DNA from: a virus
Virus record (IMG/VR): IMGVR_UViG_3300037264_001489
Coordinates: 1-20,849 of that record
DNA length: 20,849 bases
Reading direction: 5' to 3' (one strand)
A program made the position numbers and the translations under genes. Shown here in pieces: positions 20,037 to 20,849 of the stretch; within the stretch, counting starts at the first letter, position 1; each line of letters begins with the position of its first letter. The notes below the pieces were generated by a model, which had not been told where the DNA came from, searched no databases, and was given only the letters and a program-made list of their open reading frames with translations.

Positions 20037-20849
20037 TTACTGAGGCCAGTAACCCATAAGCTGGGCAATCCACTGTGCGTTAACGATGCCGAACGCAATA
20101 CCGCTTGCACCCACGACTAGAGCAAGCTTCTTCCATAGAGCCATCTTCTTAGGCTCGGCGTGCGGAGGCTTTGTGGTTAGTACGACCTCTGGGAAGTCTA
20201 CCATCCCATGATCCTCTGTTTGAACAGTCCAGGCTGTCTCGCAGAACGTATCGTGGTACGTGTTTACGTTGTTGCCGCCTGCCAGTGAACTACGTAGTTT
20301 AAGTGTGCTACGCTGAATGACGATCCACGGACCCTCGTCAGTCATCCTGTGCCAAACCTTAACTCCTTCTTCAATAGGGATCATATCTTCCTCTTCTTGC
20401 TGTTCTTGCTGTTCTTCAACCACATCAACCTCAGGCTCCTCTGGGGCTTCCTGAGCCTCCTCAGAAGTAAGCCTAACTTCTACAGTAGGATGTTGTGTTA
20501 GTGACCACCTAAAAGTCTTAGTAGTGGTCTCTCGCTCCTTCTCCTGCACAACAATCTTAGGACCCTTAAGATCTACCTTAAGGTGAGGCACATCCTCTAG
20601 AGGATAACGCACAGCAAGCCCATCAGTTTGACGAAGCTTACGATTACTCACCCAATTGAACGCGCTTCCCGTAATTTCGTAGTCATTACCAGCCTTGCAC
20701 GGATAACCATTTAGAACGACTATAACGAATGGTGCCTTGCTCTCACCTAGAGCCTCAGGTAGCTTAAACAGCCTTTGATCCGCGCGCTCCACAGGAAGCC
20801 ACGCAGTACGTGTTTCACTGCTGCTTCCATGGATAGACATCTTATTCAT
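20037..20849 (-). CDS. Tail-anchored protein of unknown function, possibly structural
   Basis: 270 aa; the ATG is the last codon of the window, so a longer upstream start cannot be ruled out. N-terminal part is beta-rich (FVIVVLNGYPCKAGNDYEITGSAFNWVSN, read in halves), resembling the short G-x-D-Y-x-I-x-G strands of phage structural proteins. Residues 129-162 are a Glu/Gln/Pro-rich linker (EEQQEQQEEED), then a second beta region with WHRMTDEGPWIVIQ, and one C-terminal membrane helix (about 240-260, KKLALVVGASGIAFGIV) ending in GYWPQ. Base composition is near 50% GC in the part I counted, clearly above its neighbours, which may reflect codon selection for high expression or a different origin. 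Function not recognised. Confidence 0.75.
   Translation of the reverse strand: MNKMSIHGSSSETRTAWLPVERADQRLFKLPEALGESKAPFVIVVLNGYPCKAGNDYEITGSAFNWVSNRKLRQTDGLAVRYPLEDVPHLKVDLKGPKIVVQEKERETTTKTFRWSLTQHPTVEVRLTSEEAQEAPEEPEVDVVEEQQEQQEEEDMIPIEEGVKVWHRMTDEGPWIVIQRSTLKLRSSLAGGNNVNTYHDTFCETAWTVQTEDHGMVDFPEVVLTTKPPHAEPKKMALWKKLALVVGASGIAFGIVNAQWIAQLMGYWPQ

Noticed and set aside
1-20849. tRNA genes, including a phage tRNA-Sec
   Set aside because: I looked for T-loop (GGTTCGA-type) sequences with matching acceptor stems on both strands and saw none. This was by eye; a tRNAscan-SE or Aragorn run would settle it.

Overview
The window is a stretch of a tailed, double-stranded DNA bacteriophage genome. 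The large terminase, a T4 gp20-type portal, a MuF-like head protein and a gp46/gp47 (SbcC/SbcD) recombination nuclease pair point to a myovirus-like phage of a bacterial host. I cannot name the host. Composition is AT-rich except for the rightmost gene. Nearly all genes lie on the minus strand and are packed with 1-, 4- or 8-base overlaps (ATGA, TAATG), so the order below follows transcription from the right end to the left.

Right end (about 20.8 to 13.6 kb). A C-terminally anchored protein closes with a hairpin terminator. Then comes a long operon of replication, repair and nucleotide-metabolism genes mixed with many small, often Cys-rich (zinc-type) proteins. It holds a DUF1599/Nmad1-like protein, a 5'-3' exonuclease (FEN type), a glyoxalase-fold (VOC) protein resembling methylmalonyl-CoA epimerase, a thioredoxin-like gene, a DPPY methyltransferase and the SbcD/gp47 nuclease. 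It ends at a strong hairpin terminator at 13610-13642.

The most unusual locus is at 16441-16740. A complete thioredoxin-fold reading frame starts at an ATG that overlaps the upstream stop (ATGA) and has an AAGGAG upstream. It is interrupted by one in-frame TGA exactly where the first active-site cysteine belongs (PG-TGA-RPC against PWCGPC). A 7-bp hairpin with a G-first loop lies 19 nt after the TGA, which fits bacterial SECIS geometry. I read it as a probable phage selenocysteine thioredoxin that a standard ORF caller would truncate.

Middle (12.5 to 13.6 kb). Two plus-strand reading frames, one encoding an exported protein with a signal peptide, sit between sbcD and sbcC like a moron cassette.

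Left part (12.5 kb to 0). sbcC/gp46, small proteins, a RusA-like resolvase, a zinc-knuckle protein, a possible sigma-like factor, a Mor-like HTH protein, a gene in the usual position of a small terminase, large terminase, portal, an HU-like DNA-binding protein and a MuF-like head protein. Three of these genes carry inteins: portal (378 aa with an HNH endonuclease), terminase (190 aa, apparently with only a remnant of an HNH domain, inserted just before the P-loop) and gp46 (150 aa mini-intein that splits the P-loop). The window therefore shows large, degenerating and minimal inteins side by side. I found no tRNA, rRNA, CRISPR array or insertion sequence, and no stretch over 300 bases lacks a gene.
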